From Brenneria sp. hezel4-2-4 (lineage in GTDB: Bacteria > Pseudomonadota > Gammaproteobacteria > Enterobacterales > Enterobacteriaceae), in the NCBI RefSeq assembly GCF_013155275.1, contig NZ_JABJXS010000013.1:23374-87373 (forward strand): 64,000 bases of DNA, in the 5' to 3' direction. The first letter of the stretch is position 1. Every line of letters starts with the position of its first letter. The translations under genes were made by a program, and so were the position numbers. This document shows positions 29,062-39,700 of the stretch, piece after piece. Below the pieces are notes generated by a model. The model made no database searches and was not told the origin of the DNA. It saw nothing but the letters and a program-made list of their open reading frames with translations.

Positions 29062-29628
29062 ATGCGTAAAACTCTACTCAGCGCTTTAATCGGTGTGTCT
29101 GTTTTGTCAGCCGGTTATGCTGCTCTGGCTGAGGCGGCTACTACTACGGTTGCCGGAGGCACTGTGCATTTCAAAGGACAGATCGTTAATGCGGCTTGTG
29201 CGGTTAGCACCAATTCTGCCGACCAGACGGTCAACCTGGGACAATATCGTACCTCCAACTTTGCGGCGGCAGGTGCTTACTCCGGTAAAGTTCCTTTTAC
29301 GATCAAACTTGAAGATTGCGATACCACAGTATCCACCACGGCCTCCGTTGCCTTTAGCGGATCGTCCGACAGCAGCGATAACACCGTTCTGACCACCAGC
29401 AACATTAGCGGCGGGAGCTCCGGCGCCGCTTCTGGCGTGGGTATCGAAATCAGCGACAGTAAAGGCACCGTACTGTCGCCGAACGGCGCCGTTTACTCCA
29501 ACGCGCAAACGCTGACCAACGGCAGCGGTAATACCCTGAATTTCAACGCGCGTTATAAATCCACGCTGGATGCCGTTACCGCGGGCCAAGCGGATGCGGA
29601 TGTCACTTTTACCATGAAGTACGAATAA
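29062..29628 (+). CDS. Type 1 fimbrial major subunit (FimA-like)
   Basis: 188 aa. A signal peptide ends near residue 25 (LAEAATTT). The mature pilin has the cysteine pair (NAACAVS and LEDCDTT), the Ig-like strands, and the C-terminal ADADVTFTMKYE with the penultimate tyrosine recognised by chaperones. It is the probable shaft subunit of a chaperone-usher pilus: it is first in the operon, has its own leader and is followed by a 216-bp gap that may lower downstream expression. Confidence 0.93.
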   Translation: MRKTLLSALIGVSVLSAGYAALAEAATTTVAGGTVHFKGQIVNAACAVSTNSADQTVNLGQYRTSNFAAAGAYSGKVPFTIKLEDCDTTVSTTASVAFSGSSDSSDNTVLTTSNISGGSSGAASGVGIEISDSKGTVLSPNGAVYSNAQTLTNGSGNTLNFNARYKSTLDAVTAGQADADVTFTMKYE

Positions 29629-29844
29629 CTATCGACACATGCAGGGACGAGGGACGGCTGCCAGGGACGGCGTCATTTCCGATTATCAGAAGAGACGGCG
29701 TTATGGGAAAGACAATCGCCGCTTCCAGCGTTTCCGTGGTTCCGACCCCGCGAATGGTTATCGGGCACGCTGCATCGTCGGCTGCGAACCTGGCATAGCC
29801 CGCACGAATTCATCGTATGGCCGTCAATCAGTTATTTTTCATCT

Positions 29845-30561
29845 ATGAGGTTTTGCGTGTTTAATACAACTTTTTACCGCCTCGCTCTGGCTGGCGCGGC
29901 GTTTCTTTCTCTGGCGACGCTGTCGCTGGCGGCCAAAGCCGGCGGCGTGGAATTAGGCGCGACAAGGGTCATCTATCCCGCAGGGGCGGCTCAGAGCTCG
30001 CTGGCGATCATCAATACCGATAATAAAACCCCTTTTCTTATCCAGTCCTGGGTTGAGGACAATAGCGAAAAAAAGAGCGCGGACTTCGTCGTTACGCCGC
30101 CGCTGTTCGTCACCAAACCCTTGGGCGAAAATACGCTGCGTATCATGTACGTGGGGGGCGAACTGCCGACCGACCGGGAGTCGGTATACTGGATGAACGT
30201 AAAAGCGATTCCGTCCGTCGACCGCAACGCCATTCAGAATAAAAACGTGCTGCAACTGGCCGTTCAGTCGCGCATCAAACTGTTCGTCCGGCCTGCAGGT
30301 CTGGCGCAGAGTCCGAGCGATGCTCCGGCTCAACTGCGTTTCCACCGCCAGGCTGATTCCCTCGCCATCATCAACCCGACGCCCTATTTCGTCACGCTGG
30401 TTAACTTCAATATAGGCACACGAAAACTTCCCAACACCATGGTGCCGCCAAAAGGAAACGCCTCCGTCGCACTTCCCGCGGATGCCCGCGGCGAGGTGGT
30501 CTTCCAGTCAGTCAACGACTATGGCGCCAATACCCCCCGGACTACCGGCAATATGCAGTAG
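29845..30561 (+). CDS. Fimbrial periplasmic chaperone (FimC/PapD-like)
   Basis: 238 aa with a signal peptide (cleavage likely after SLAAKAGG). Conserved features are GVELGATRVIYPAG with the subunit-anchoring Arg, SSLAIINTDNKTPFLIQSWVED, and FVTKPLGENTLRIMYVG, which gives the donor-strand G1 region. It folds subunits and delivers them to the usher at 30664. The ATG at 29845 follows a weak ribosome-binding site (tatgaggt overlaps it); an alternative start at about 29863 cannot be excluded. Confidence 0.93.
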   Translation: MRFCVFNTTFYRLALAGAAFLSLATLSLAAKAGGVELGATRVIYPAGAAQSSLAIINTDNKTPFLIQSWVEDNSEKKSADFVVTPPLFVTKPLGENTLRIMYVGGELPTDRESVYWMNVKAIPSVDRNAIQNKNVLQLAVQSRIKLFVRPAGLAQSPSDAPAQLRFHRQADSLAIINPTPYFVTLVNFNIGTRKLPNTMVPPKGNASVALPADARGEVVFQSVNDYGANTPRTTGNMQ

Positions 30562-30663
30562 TTGCGGACGGTGGCGCCGGTGAGGCCCGAACCGGGCATG
30601 GAATAAAGGAAACGTCGGCCGCGTTACGCGGTACGTTCCGTCACTTCTTCAGGAGCTTTTCGT

Positions 30664-33297
30664 ATGCGGCCATTTTATTGGAAGCGCAGCCCCAGACATC
30701 AACGCGTAACGGCGAGATGGCGCCGGGCGCCGTTATGCCGGGCTATCGCCTTATGTGTGGCATTACCTGCGGCCAGCGCTTATGCCGAACTGTTTTTTAA
30801 CCCGGCGTTTTTGTCCAACGATCCCGCCGCGGTAGCGGATTTGTCCCGCTTTGAGCAAGGGAAAGGGCAGCCGCCCGGCGTCTATCACGTCGATATTTAT
30901 CTTGACGGCGAATATGTGGCGACGCGCGATATCAAATTTAACGCGCGCCAGCCGGTATCCGCCGACGCGGCGCAGGAGGATGATTCGGGGCTCGATCCCT
31001 GCATTACCCGTTCCCAACTGGAGACGTTCAATGTCAATACCAAGGCGTTTCCGACCATCGCCAACGCGCCGGCGGATCAGTGCGTGGCGCTGACGCGCCT
31101 CATTCCGGATGCGCACACGACCTTTGATTTCGAACTACAGCGCTTGAATGTTACGCTTCCCCAGGCGTCGCTGAACAACAGCGCCCGCGGCTATATTCCG
31201 CCGGAGCAGTGGGACGACGGCATCAACGCCGCGCTGTTGAATTACGATTTCACCGGCAGCAACACCTCCGGCGACGACAGCAGCAACAACTATTTTCTCA
31301 ATCTGAACAGCGGGCTTAACTGGGGCGGCTGGCGGCTGCGCGACTACTCCACCTGGAACTACTACAGTTATCAGGGGCGCCGTACTCACGATTGGCAGCA
31401 CGTTAATACCTATCTGCAACGCACGATTGTTCCGCTAAAGAGCGAGCTGACGCTGGGCGACAGCAGCACGTCGAGCGAGGTGTTTGATAGCCTCGGTTTT
31501 CGCGGCGTACGGTTGGCTTCCGACGATAATATGCTGCCGGACAGCCTGCGGGGATTCGCCCCCACCATCCGCGGCGTGGCGAGAAGTAATGCCCGCGTCA
31601 CCGTGCGGCAAAACGGCTATGTGATTTATCAAACCTATGTCCCGCCGGGCGCTTTTACCATCGACGATCTCTACCCCACCACTTCAAGCGGCGACCTGGT
31701 GGTGACGGTAACCGAAAGCGATAACAGCACCAATAGCTTTACCATCCCCTATTCGGCGGTACCGGTGCTACAGCGCGAGGGGCGCGTTAAGTATGCGTTG
31801 ACCGCGGGTCAGTACCGCAGCAACTACAGCCAGCAGGATAAACCCGAATTTGCTCAGGGCACGTTGATCTGGGGGCTGCCCGCCGGCGTCACGCTGTATG
31901 GCGGGTCGCAGCTGGCGGATGACTATCAGTCCATGGCCCTTGGCGCCGGTAAGAACTTGGGGGAATGGGGCGCGTTTTCGGCCGACGTCACCCAAGCCTA
32001 CAGTACGCTGGCGGATGGCAGCGATCATCAGGGCCAGTCGCTGCGCTTTTTGTATGCCAGATCGTTAAACGCCTTAGGCACCAACTTTCAGCTACTGGGC
32101 TACCGCTACTCCACGCAGGGTTTCTATACCCTGGATGAAACCAGCTATAAGCAGATGAGCGGCTATAGCATCGATACGGTAAGTGTCCGACCGGTTTACC
32201 AGGACTATTACGACCTCAACCATACGAAAAAGGGTAAGGTCCAGGTGAATATCACCCAGCACATTGGGGACAACGGAACGCTCTTTTTCACCGGCAGCCG
32301 ACAGGATTACTGGCACACGGACAAGACCGCCGATTTGTGGCAGGCCGGCTACAGCGGCTCCTGGGACGGCATCAGCTATAGTCTGACCTACAGCTATAAC
32401 AAGAACCTGGGCGTGGAGGCGGATCGCCTCGTGGCGTTTAATCTCTCGTTGCCGTTAGGCCAATGGCTTAGCGGCGGCGGCCGCAAAACCGATATAACCC
32501 ATTCATCCAATTCATCCTACCTGACCTATAACGCCAATACCGACACCCACGGACGCAATATCCAGCAGGCCGGCGTCAGCGGCACGCTGCTGGACGACAA
32601 CAATTTAGGCTACGGCGTGCAGCAGGGTTACGGCAGCCAGGGGATCGGCTATAGCGGCAATGCCAGCCTCAATTATCAGGGCGAGTACGGCAACAGCAAC
32701 GTCGGCTACAACTACAGCAAGGGGTTCCGGCAGGTACATTACGGCGTGAGCGGCGGCGTAGTGGCGCATGCCAATGGCGTCACCCTGAGCCAGCCGTTGA
32801 GCGATACCAACGTGCTGGTCAGCGCGCCCGGCGCCAGCGGCGTAAAACTGGAGGACGTCACCGGCGTCAGCACCGACTGGCGCGGATACGCGGTGGTGCC
32901 CTATGCCACCACTTACCGGCGCAATCGCATCGCGTTGGATGTCAACACGCTGAACAACCGTACGGAAGTCGACGACGCGGTAGTGAACGTCGTGCCGACG
33001 CGCGGGGCGCTGGTGCGCGCCAACTTCGATGCGCGCGTCGGGGTTCGTGCCTTGATCACGCTACGGCAACGCGGCGGTAAACCCGTGCCGTTTGGCGCCG
33101 AAGTGCGTCGTGCCGACAGTAACGGCACGGCGATTGTGGGCGATAACGGCCAGGTTTTCCTCTCCGGACTGTCGCCCAAGGGCGTGCTGCTAGTGGCGTG
33201 GGGGGCCTCTGCGCAGCAACAGTGCGCCATCAATTATACCCTGCCGGCAGGGAGTGAAAACAAGCCGATGACTTATGCTAAGGCGGAATGTTTATGA
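30664..33297 (+). CDS. Outer-membrane fimbrial usher (FimD/PapC-like)
   Basis: 877 aa, normal usher length. A signal peptide ends near ASAYAELFFNPAFL. The N-terminal chaperone-binding domain (to about 150), the 24-strand barrel with plug (SLRGFAPTIRGVARSNARV onward) and the two C-terminal domains (ALVRANFDARVGVRALITL and the final cysteine pair) are all present. It assembles and secretes the pilus. The start follows caggagc by 7 bp. The stop overlaps the adhesin start. Confidence 0.95.
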   Translation: MRPFYWKRSPRHQRVTARWRRAPLCRAIALCVALPAASAYAELFFNPAFLSNDPAAVADLSRFEQGKGQPPGVYHVDIYLDGEYVATRDIKFNARQPVSADAAQEDDSGLDPCITRSQLETFNVNTKAFPTIANAPADQCVALTRLIPDAHTTFDFELQRLNVTLPQASLNNSARGYIPPEQWDDGINAALLNYDFTGSNTSGDDSSNNYFLNLNSGLNWGGWRLRDYSTWNYYSYQGRRTHDWQHVNTYLQRTIVPLKSELTLGDSSTSSEVFDSLGFRGVRLASDDNMLPDSLRGFAPTIRGVARSNARVTVRQNGYVIYQTYVPPGAFTIDDLYPTTSSGDLVVTVTESDNSTNSFTIPYSAVPVLQREGRVKYALTAGQYRSNYSQQDKPEFAQGTLIWGLPAGVTLYGGSQLADDYQSMALGAGKNLGEWGAFSADVTQAYSTLADGSDHQGQSLRFLYARSLNALGTNFQLLGYRYSTQGFYTLDETSYKQMSGYSIDTVSVRPVYQDYYDLNHTKKGKVQVNITQHIGDNGTLFFTGSRQDYWHTDKTADLWQAGYSGSWDGISYSLTYSYNKNLGVEADRLVAFNLSLPLGQWLSGGGRKTDITHSSNSSYLTYNANTDTHGRNIQQAGVSGTLLDDNNLGYGVQQGYGSQGIGYSGNASLNYQGEYGNSNVGYNYSKGFRQVHYGVSGGVVAHANGVTLSQPLSDTNVLVSAPGASGVKLEDVTGVSTDWRGYAVVPYATTYRRNRIALDVNTLNNRTEVDDAVVNVVPTRGALVRANFDARVGVRALITLRQRGGKPVPFGAEVRRADSNGTAIVGDNGQVFLSGLSPKGVLLVAWGASAQQQCAINYTLPAGSENKPMTYAKAECL

Positions 33298-34340
33298 TCG
33301 ATAAAATGAAAATGTTAATCAGCGCGTTGGGTGGAAAACCACGGTGGCTATGCCCGGCGCTATTGCTGCTTCTTTGCCCGCACTCTGTTTTCGCGACGCA
33401 ATGCAATACCGCCGCCGGATCGCCCGTGACCTATGATTTTTCTTTTCAGTTCGCTTCACAGCAAAACACCGTCGGTTATACCACGGGATGGAATGAAAAA
33501 AGGGACAGCGGTTCGTATACCATTAGCGGGGGATGCAATACCAAGGATACGGTCTATTACACCGCTCAGCCCGGCCCGTCGCTAAGCCTGGCCTCGTCGG
33601 AGAGCGGTCTGAACTGGTATGACATTACCGGCAATGATTACCTGCAGATCGCCTCGCAGATGTATGTGTATAACGCGTCGGGCGGCAGTACCTATAACAA
33701 TGTTCCCTTTGTCGACCTGTCGAACAATTGCAACGGCAGATGCGGCGGACAGGCGACGACGGGCAGCCGGGTGCGGGTGAATTTTCGTATCAAGCGCAAA
33801 TTCGTCGGCGTGACCACCATCCCGCTGACGCCGGTTTTCTATCTATACGGCAACCAGGGGGGAGCGGGGCAGGGAACCGGCTCGCCGCTGGTGGTCGGAT
33901 ATATGAGCGGGTCGATGACGGTGCCGCAAAGCTGTACGCTCAACTCGGGGCAGGTCATCGCCATCGATTTTGGCTCTATTTCCACCGGGTCGTTCAAAAC
34001 GGCCGGCGCCAGACCCGACGGCGTCAATCCGGTAAGCCGGACGATAGGCATTGCCTGTAACGGTATTGACGCTCAGGCCAGTCTGACTATGCGCGTCCAG
34101 GCGGATAATACCTCCGGCAATATCATCGTATCCGATAATCCCGACGTCGGCTTTGTGATTACCGATAGCGGCAGCAGCCCGCTGACGCCGAACGATCTTT
34201 CCAGCGTGCTGCCCTTTAGCCTGGATGACGCCTACAGCGCCAATGTGACCATCACGGCCTATCCGGTGAGCGTGACCGGGAATAAGCCGGCGGAGGGCGT
34301 TGTGACCGCGCTGGCTTATTTGCGAGTCGATTTTGCCTGA
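33294..34340 (+). CDS. Two-domain fimbrial tip adhesin (FimH-like)
   Basis: About 348 aa. A signal peptide (LCPALLLLLCPHSVFA) is followed by an N-terminal domain of about 200 residues with paired cysteines (QCNTAAG, GGCNTKD, NNCNGRCGG) that would bind the receptor. A pilin domain then starts at CTLNSGQVIAIDFGSIS and ends AYLRVDFA. The ATGA overlap with the usher stop favours the start at 33294; an ATG at 33288 is the alternative. The ligand cannot be told from sequence. Confidence 0.85.
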   Translation: MIDKMKMLISALGGKPRWLCPALLLLLCPHSVFATQCNTAAGSPVTYDFSFQFASQQNTVGYTTGWNEKRDSGSYTISGGCNTKDTVYYTAQPGPSLSLASSESGLNWYDITGNDYLQIASQMYVYNASGGSTYNNVPFVDLSNNCNGRCGGQATTGSRVRVNFRIKRKFVGVTTIPLTPVFYLYGNQGGAGQGTGSPLVVGYMSGSMTVPQSCTLNSGQVIAIDFGSISTGSFKTAGARPDGVNPVSRTIGIACNGIDAQASLTMRVQADNTSGNIIVSDNPDVGFVITDSGSSPLTPNDLSSVLPFSLDDAYSANVTITAYPVSVTGNKPAEGVVTALAYLRVDFA

Positions 34341-34353
34341 GGAGGAGAAAGGG

Positions 34354-34974
34354 ATGATAGGGCCTTATAGAGCGAAACGTCATACGGGCGCCCGCGCCAG
34401 GAATATGGGCGCGGAGGAAAAGCGAAAAGCGGAGACGGCCGGGAACGGCGCCGCTCTGGCACGCGGGCTGCTGGCGAGCGCGATCCTGTGCTGCGCGCCG
34501 GCAGCCCACGCCGATTTGGGAATGTCCAATATCCAGCTTACCGCGACGCTGGTGGCAAACGGGTGTTCCGTCAGCGTGGGATCTCAGGAGCAAACCGTCG
34601 ATATGGGCACCAGGGCGTCGAAGCAGTTCACCGCCGGCAACCGCAGCGCGCCGCCGGTCAGATTCGTCATCAATCTTGAAAGCTGCGGTCCGGCCACGTC
34701 CGGGGTAGAGACCGTATTCAACGGCAATATCGACGGCGACGACGGCACGCTGCTGGCGCTGAGCAGCGACAGCACCGCCGCCAACCTGGGGATTGCGATT
34801 CTCGATAAAGATTACCAACGTATTCCCATCGGGCAGGGCAGCACGGTCTATCCGTTGACCGCCAGCGCCGGCAGCGCGCAGCTGGTGTTCTACGGACAAT
34901 ACGTGGCGACGAAAAATAACGTGACTCCCGGTACGGCCAACGGGGATGTGACCTTTACGCTGAACTATCAGTAA
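34354..34974 (+). CDS. Minor fimbrial subunit
   Basis: 206 aa from the ATG at 34354, which follows the strong ribosome-binding site gaggagg; an in-frame ATG at 34333 lies inside the previous gene. The N-terminus is long and basic before a hydrophobic signal segment (LLASAILCCAPAAHA), unusual for a pilin signal. The mature part has the cysteine pair (NGCSVSV, ESCGPAT) and ends NGDVTFTLNYQ, the chaperone-recognition strand. It resembles the major subunit in its C-terminal half. It is last in the operon and may be an adaptor or terminator subunit. Confidence 0.85.
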   Translation: MIGPYRAKRHTGARARNMGAEEKRKAETAGNGAALARGLLASAILCCAPAAHADLGMSNIQLTATLVANGCSVSVGSQEQTVDMGTRASKQFTAGNRSAPPVRFVINLESCGPATSGVETVFNGNIDGDDGTLLALSSDSTAANLGIAILDKDYQRIPIGQGSTVYPLTASAGSAQLVFYGQYVATKNNVTPGTANGDVTFTLNYQ

Positions 34975-35435
34975 ATCCGCATCGCGCCCGGCGGCGGCTT
35001 TCAGAAGAGGGCGGAAAACAGGCGATGGCGGCAATGGTGCTAAACTTTTATTCATTGTTCGCCTACGCCAACCGTTTCCTGCCAGCCGTTTAAGGCTAAG
35101 TCGGCCGGCGGGCACCAGTCCGGTTGCCAACGCGCTATCCGCGGCCGGTTTCTCGCGCGTGCCCAAAGGGTATGCGTGGTATGGCTGAGGCGGCGGGTTC
35201 CCGCCCTGTCGTCAGCCGGATGTGGCGAGATGCGGATGATAGCCCGTCGATTTGCAGCCAGTTGGCGTTGTTATAACCAATCAGACGGCGACGAATGAGA
35301 AAGGGCTTGCCATGCTCGGAGAACCGGTTCATAATGCGCCCATTCCAAACGCCGGTTTGCATTAAAGTCTGTTTAATCAATCGGTTATCAAATAAAGCTT
35401 CGAACTATTAAGCTGTTTGGAATACCCACCATAAT
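34975..35435. other. Non-coding gap between fimbrial operon and second tRNA
   Basis: 461 bp. The minus strand holds an 81-codon frame (35135-35380) with a peptide (FSEHGKPFLIRRRLIGYNN) that looks protein-like but matches no family I recognise; it may be a gene remnant. No attachment-site scar lies immediately left of the tRNA. Confidence 0.4.
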
Positions 35436-35511
<76 letters not shown>

Positions 35512-35552
35512 AATTATGATTTACAGATGTCCATTGCAATCTGTAGATCTTT

Positions 35553-35579
35553 GAAAAAAGAGCGAAAGCTCTTTTTTTA
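35553..35579 (+). terminator. Rho-independent terminator after tRNA-Gly copy 2
   Basis: A-tract, stem agagc/gctct with a gaaa loop, then seven T; nearly the same as the structure at 13053. Confidence 0.85.
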
Positions 35580-35732
35580 TTTCCAGTTATCCTCATCGAA
35601 AACCCCACGCCGGCTTTTTTCAGGCCAGAGTTGATGCCAAAAACAGGATAGTTGCCGGTACCGGATTGTTACCAGGATCGAATAAGGGCGTGATAAGCGT
35701 TGCGTCCGAGTCTTAACTTGGGAGCCGCGGTT

Positions 35733-35800
35733 ATGGCGTTTTCCGATCCGATTTGTCCGGCAGGTCACAGCCCACGGTAAGATTTGTAATCTTCCGGTAA
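35733..35800 (+). pseudogene. Integrase remnant after tRNA copy 2
   Basis: atggcgttttccgatccgat and the next 45 bases align with the first codons of the integrase at 13238 (atggcactttccgatttgat...). Upstream, 35512-35732 also aligns with 13011-13237. A frame change and stop arise within 15 codons and similarity ends near 35800. It shows that an element related to element A once integrated here. Confidence 0.75.
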
Positions 35801-36741
35801 TGTATTTGTCGAGATAATACCACGCCACATGCAGGCATATGAGTCCAGTCGGCTTATAGGAGAAAGGATTATAACGGTCTGATTATGGGGGAATAACGTA
35901 ACAAATCGGAAAAATTTCATGCCAGAGAAGATAATATATGGAAAATCTGGATATAATATAGTTACCCTCCATAAAAATAAAATCATAGCTTGTATAATAG
36001 TGTTTTTATTATATTTTCATCTTTTATTTGGTTATGATTCGTTATGCTATGGTCATATCTTTCAAAATAAGCGACTATCACTTTTCCATTTATTTATAAT
36101 GACCGGGAAAACAGGTCTTTTTCTTGCAAGTTATTTGATCTACATCTGTAAAAAATCCTCAGCCTGTCAAAATACCCTTTTGAAATTATCACCGGAAAGC
36201 CGTTATTCTATGTGGTTTTTAATCTGGTTCAGGCGATTTTTTAATCTATATGATTACACTCGTCATGTTAGCGCTGGTTTTGCGTATTTGAATCGGTTTC
36301 TTGTTGATATTAAACTTATTTTCATTCGTTGGGGGCGGTTTTTTTGGAATTCCCTAAGTAAAATTTTCTAGCGTTACCTTGCATATTGCTTTGCTTGTGC
36401 TAAATAAAATAGGTAGTAAGATTTTTTTACAGATATTATTGGGAAGTTAAAATCGAATAAAGAACAGCATTATCTAAATATCACAGCAAGGAAAAGACGC
36501 GGCGGCACATCGTTGTCTGCCGTTCAATGTTTGTTATTTTATAAATAAAAAAACATTTTAATTAATTAGGACGCTATTTTCTTTGGGGCCAATTTCTTCC
36601 GAGTGTTTCATGATGAATGAATCGCCAATGCGCGATTCATTTACTGTGGGATTCTTTTCGCCAGGAATAGATAAGAGATGTATTTAGTTACTCTTTTTCA
36701 TAACTAATTTTGATCAATACTCATTTGGGAGTGCAAGTTAA
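35801..36741. other. AT-rich region upstream of the giant adhesin
   Basis: About 940 bp, very AT-rich. One frame (35919-36371, 150 codons) encodes a hydrophobic, aromatic-rich peptide without a ribosome-binding site or known relatives; I do not regard it as a gene. The final 370 bp probably hold the promoter and leader of the adhesin gene. Such DNA is a likely H-NS target. Confidence 0.45.
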
Positions 36742-39700
36742 ATGAGCAACTTTTCTATTACTGCGAAAGAAAACGGCGTTACCTCTATGGTTAATTCCTC
36801 TACCGGAGAACTGAATTTATCTTCTCCTTCCATTGTGACGCTGCGGGCTAGTCGGCAAGAAATCGCTTCCATGAGTCGCTCTGGCAATGCTTTAGTCGTG
36901 ACGTTTCACTCCGGTGAAAAAGTGGTATTGAAAAACTTTTATATTGCCGGAGAACACGGCGGCAGCGAGTTGGTGTTGGAAGACGAGAATGGCGCGCTCT
37001 GGTGGGTAAAAGATCCTGTAACTCAATCTCAATTTGAATCTATTTCCGGTATTGATGAGATCATCGCCGGGGCTGAAGGTGCGGAGTCTGTAGGCGGGTC
37101 TGCTCTACCGTATATTCTGGCCGGGGCAGCCGCGGTGGGTGGCGTGATTGCTATGGCGTCTGATGGCCATGATAACCATGATGATTCCGAGCGCGGTGCG
37201 CGGGCGCTCGACGTGCAGACACCAACCGTAAATATCAAAGAAGATGGTAGCTCCATTGGTGGGGAGGCGGCGCCGGGTAGCACTGTATCCATAACGCTAC
37301 CGGATGGTTCTACCGCCAAAGCTCTGGTCGATGCGGACGGCTCCTGGAGTGTCAACCTTTACGATTCGCTGAAAAACGGTGAAAAAGTGAACGTAATGGT
37401 GACTGACCCAGCAGGGGATACTTTCGCGTCTATGACCGTCATTGCGCCTGACACCACTGCGCCAGCCGTTTCCGCCGATCTGTCGGTAGCCGAAAACGGT
37501 GCCGTCGTCAGTGGTACTGCCGAAGCGGGCAGCACGGTGACGATTACCGATGCGGCGGGCAATACGCTGGGCAGCGTAACGGCAGCGGATGATGGCCGCT
37601 TTAGCGTAGCGTTATCTCCGCCTTTGACCAATGGCGAGGCGATTAGCGTGGTTGTCAGCGATGCGGCGGGGAATGCTTCGGTAGCGGCAACCGTTATTGC
37701 ACCGGATACCACCGCACCCGATGCACCTACCGATCTGTCGGTAGCCGAAGACGGTGCAGCCGTCAGCGGTATGGCGGAAGCGGGCAGCACGGTGACGATT
37801 GCCGATGCGGCGGGTAATTCGCTGGGCAGCGTAACAGCGGGTGGCGATGGCGACTTCACCATACCGTTATCGCCGGCCTTAACCAACGGCGAAGCGATTA
37901 GCGTGGTAGCCAGCGATGCGGCGGGGAATGCTTCGGTAGCGGCAACCGTTATTGCACTGGATACCACGGCGCCTTCCGCCCCCGCCGAGCTATCGGTAGC
38001 TGAAGACGGTGCCGCCGTCAGCGGTACGGCCGAAGCCGGCAGCACGGTGACGATTAGCGATGCGGCGGGTAATACGTTGGGCAGCGTAACTGCCGGGGAT
38101 AACGGCCACTTTAGCGTACCGCTATCCCCGTCCTTAACCAACGGCGAGCAAATTAACGTGGTAGCCAGCGATACCGCGGGGAATGCTTCGGTAGCGGCAA
38201 CCGTTATTGCGCCGGATACCACTGCGCCTTCCGCACCCGCCGATCTGTCGGTAGCTGAAGACGGTGCAGCGGTGAGTGGCACAGCGGAAGCCGGCAGCTC
38301 GGTAACAATTACCGATGTGGCGGGTAATACGTTGGGCAGCGTAACTGCCGGGGATAATGGCGGCTTCACCATACCGTTATCGCCGGCCTTAACCAATGGC
38401 GAAGCGATTAGCGTGGTAGCCAGCGATGCGGCGGGGAATGCTTCGGTAGCGGCAACCGTTATTGCGCCGGATACCATTGCGCCTTCCGCACCCGCCGATC
38501 TGTCGGTAGCTGAAGACGGTGCAGCGGTGAGCGGTACGGCCGAAGCGGGCAGCACGGTGACGATTAGCGATGCGGCGGGCAATACGCTGGGCAGTGTAAC
38601 TGCCGGGAATAATGGCGGCTTCACCATACCGTTATCGCCGGCCTTAACCAACGGCGAGCAAGTTAACGTGATTGTCAACGATACCGCGGGCAATGCTTCT
38701 GTAGCGGCAACCGTTATTGCACCGGATACCACGGCACCCGTTGCACCTACCGATCTGTCGGTAGCCGAAGACGGTGCCGCCGTCAGCGGTACGGCCGAAG
38801 CCGGCAGCACGGTGACGATTAGCGATGCGGCGGGTAATTCGCTGGGCAGCGTAACAGCGGGTGGCGATGGCGGCTTCACCATACCGTTATCGCCAGCCTT
38901 AACCAACGGCGAGCAAGTTAACGTGATTGTCAACGATACCGCGGGCAATGCTTCTGTAGCGGCAACCGTTATTGCACCGGATACCACGGCACCCGTTGCA
39001 CCTACCGATCTGTCGGTAGCCGAAGACGGTGCCGCCGTCAGCGGTACGGCCGAAGCCGGCAGCACGGTGACGATTAGCGATGCGGCGGGCAATACGCTGG
39101 GCAGCGTAACAGCGGGTGGCGATGGCGGCTTCACCATACCGTTATCGACAGTCTTAACCAACGGTGAACAAGTTAGCGCAATAGCCAGCGATGCGGCGGG
39201 GAATAGCTCTGCGCCAGCCACTGCCACGGCACCGGATACCACGGCGCCGAACGCGCCGGATGCCTATATCGATAGCGACGGCACTGAGGTAAGCGGTACG
39301 GCCGAAGCCGGCAGCACAGTGACGATTACCGATGCGGCGGGTAATACGCTGGGCAGCGTAACAGCGGGTAATGATGGCGACTTCACCATATCGTTATCGC
39401 CAGCGTTGACCAACGGTGAACAAGTTAGCGCAATAGCCAGCGATGCGGCGGGGAATGCTTCGGTAGCGGCAACCGTTATTGCGCCGGATACCACTGCGCC
39501 TTCCGCCCCCGCCGATTTGTCGGTAGCTGAAGACGGTGCAGCGGTGAGTGGTATGGCGGAAGCAGGCAGCACGGTAACAATTACCGATGCGGCGGGCAAT
39601 CCGTTGGGCAGTGTAACCGTTGGAGATAACGGCAACTTTAGCGTGCTGTTATCGCCGGCCTTAACCAACGGCGAGCAAATTAACGTGGTAGCCAGCGATA

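Noticed and set aside
35919..36371. 150-codon frame with hydrophobic stretches
   Set aside because: No ribosome-binding site, AT-driven composition, no recognisable family; more likely non-coding DNA upstream of the adhesin.
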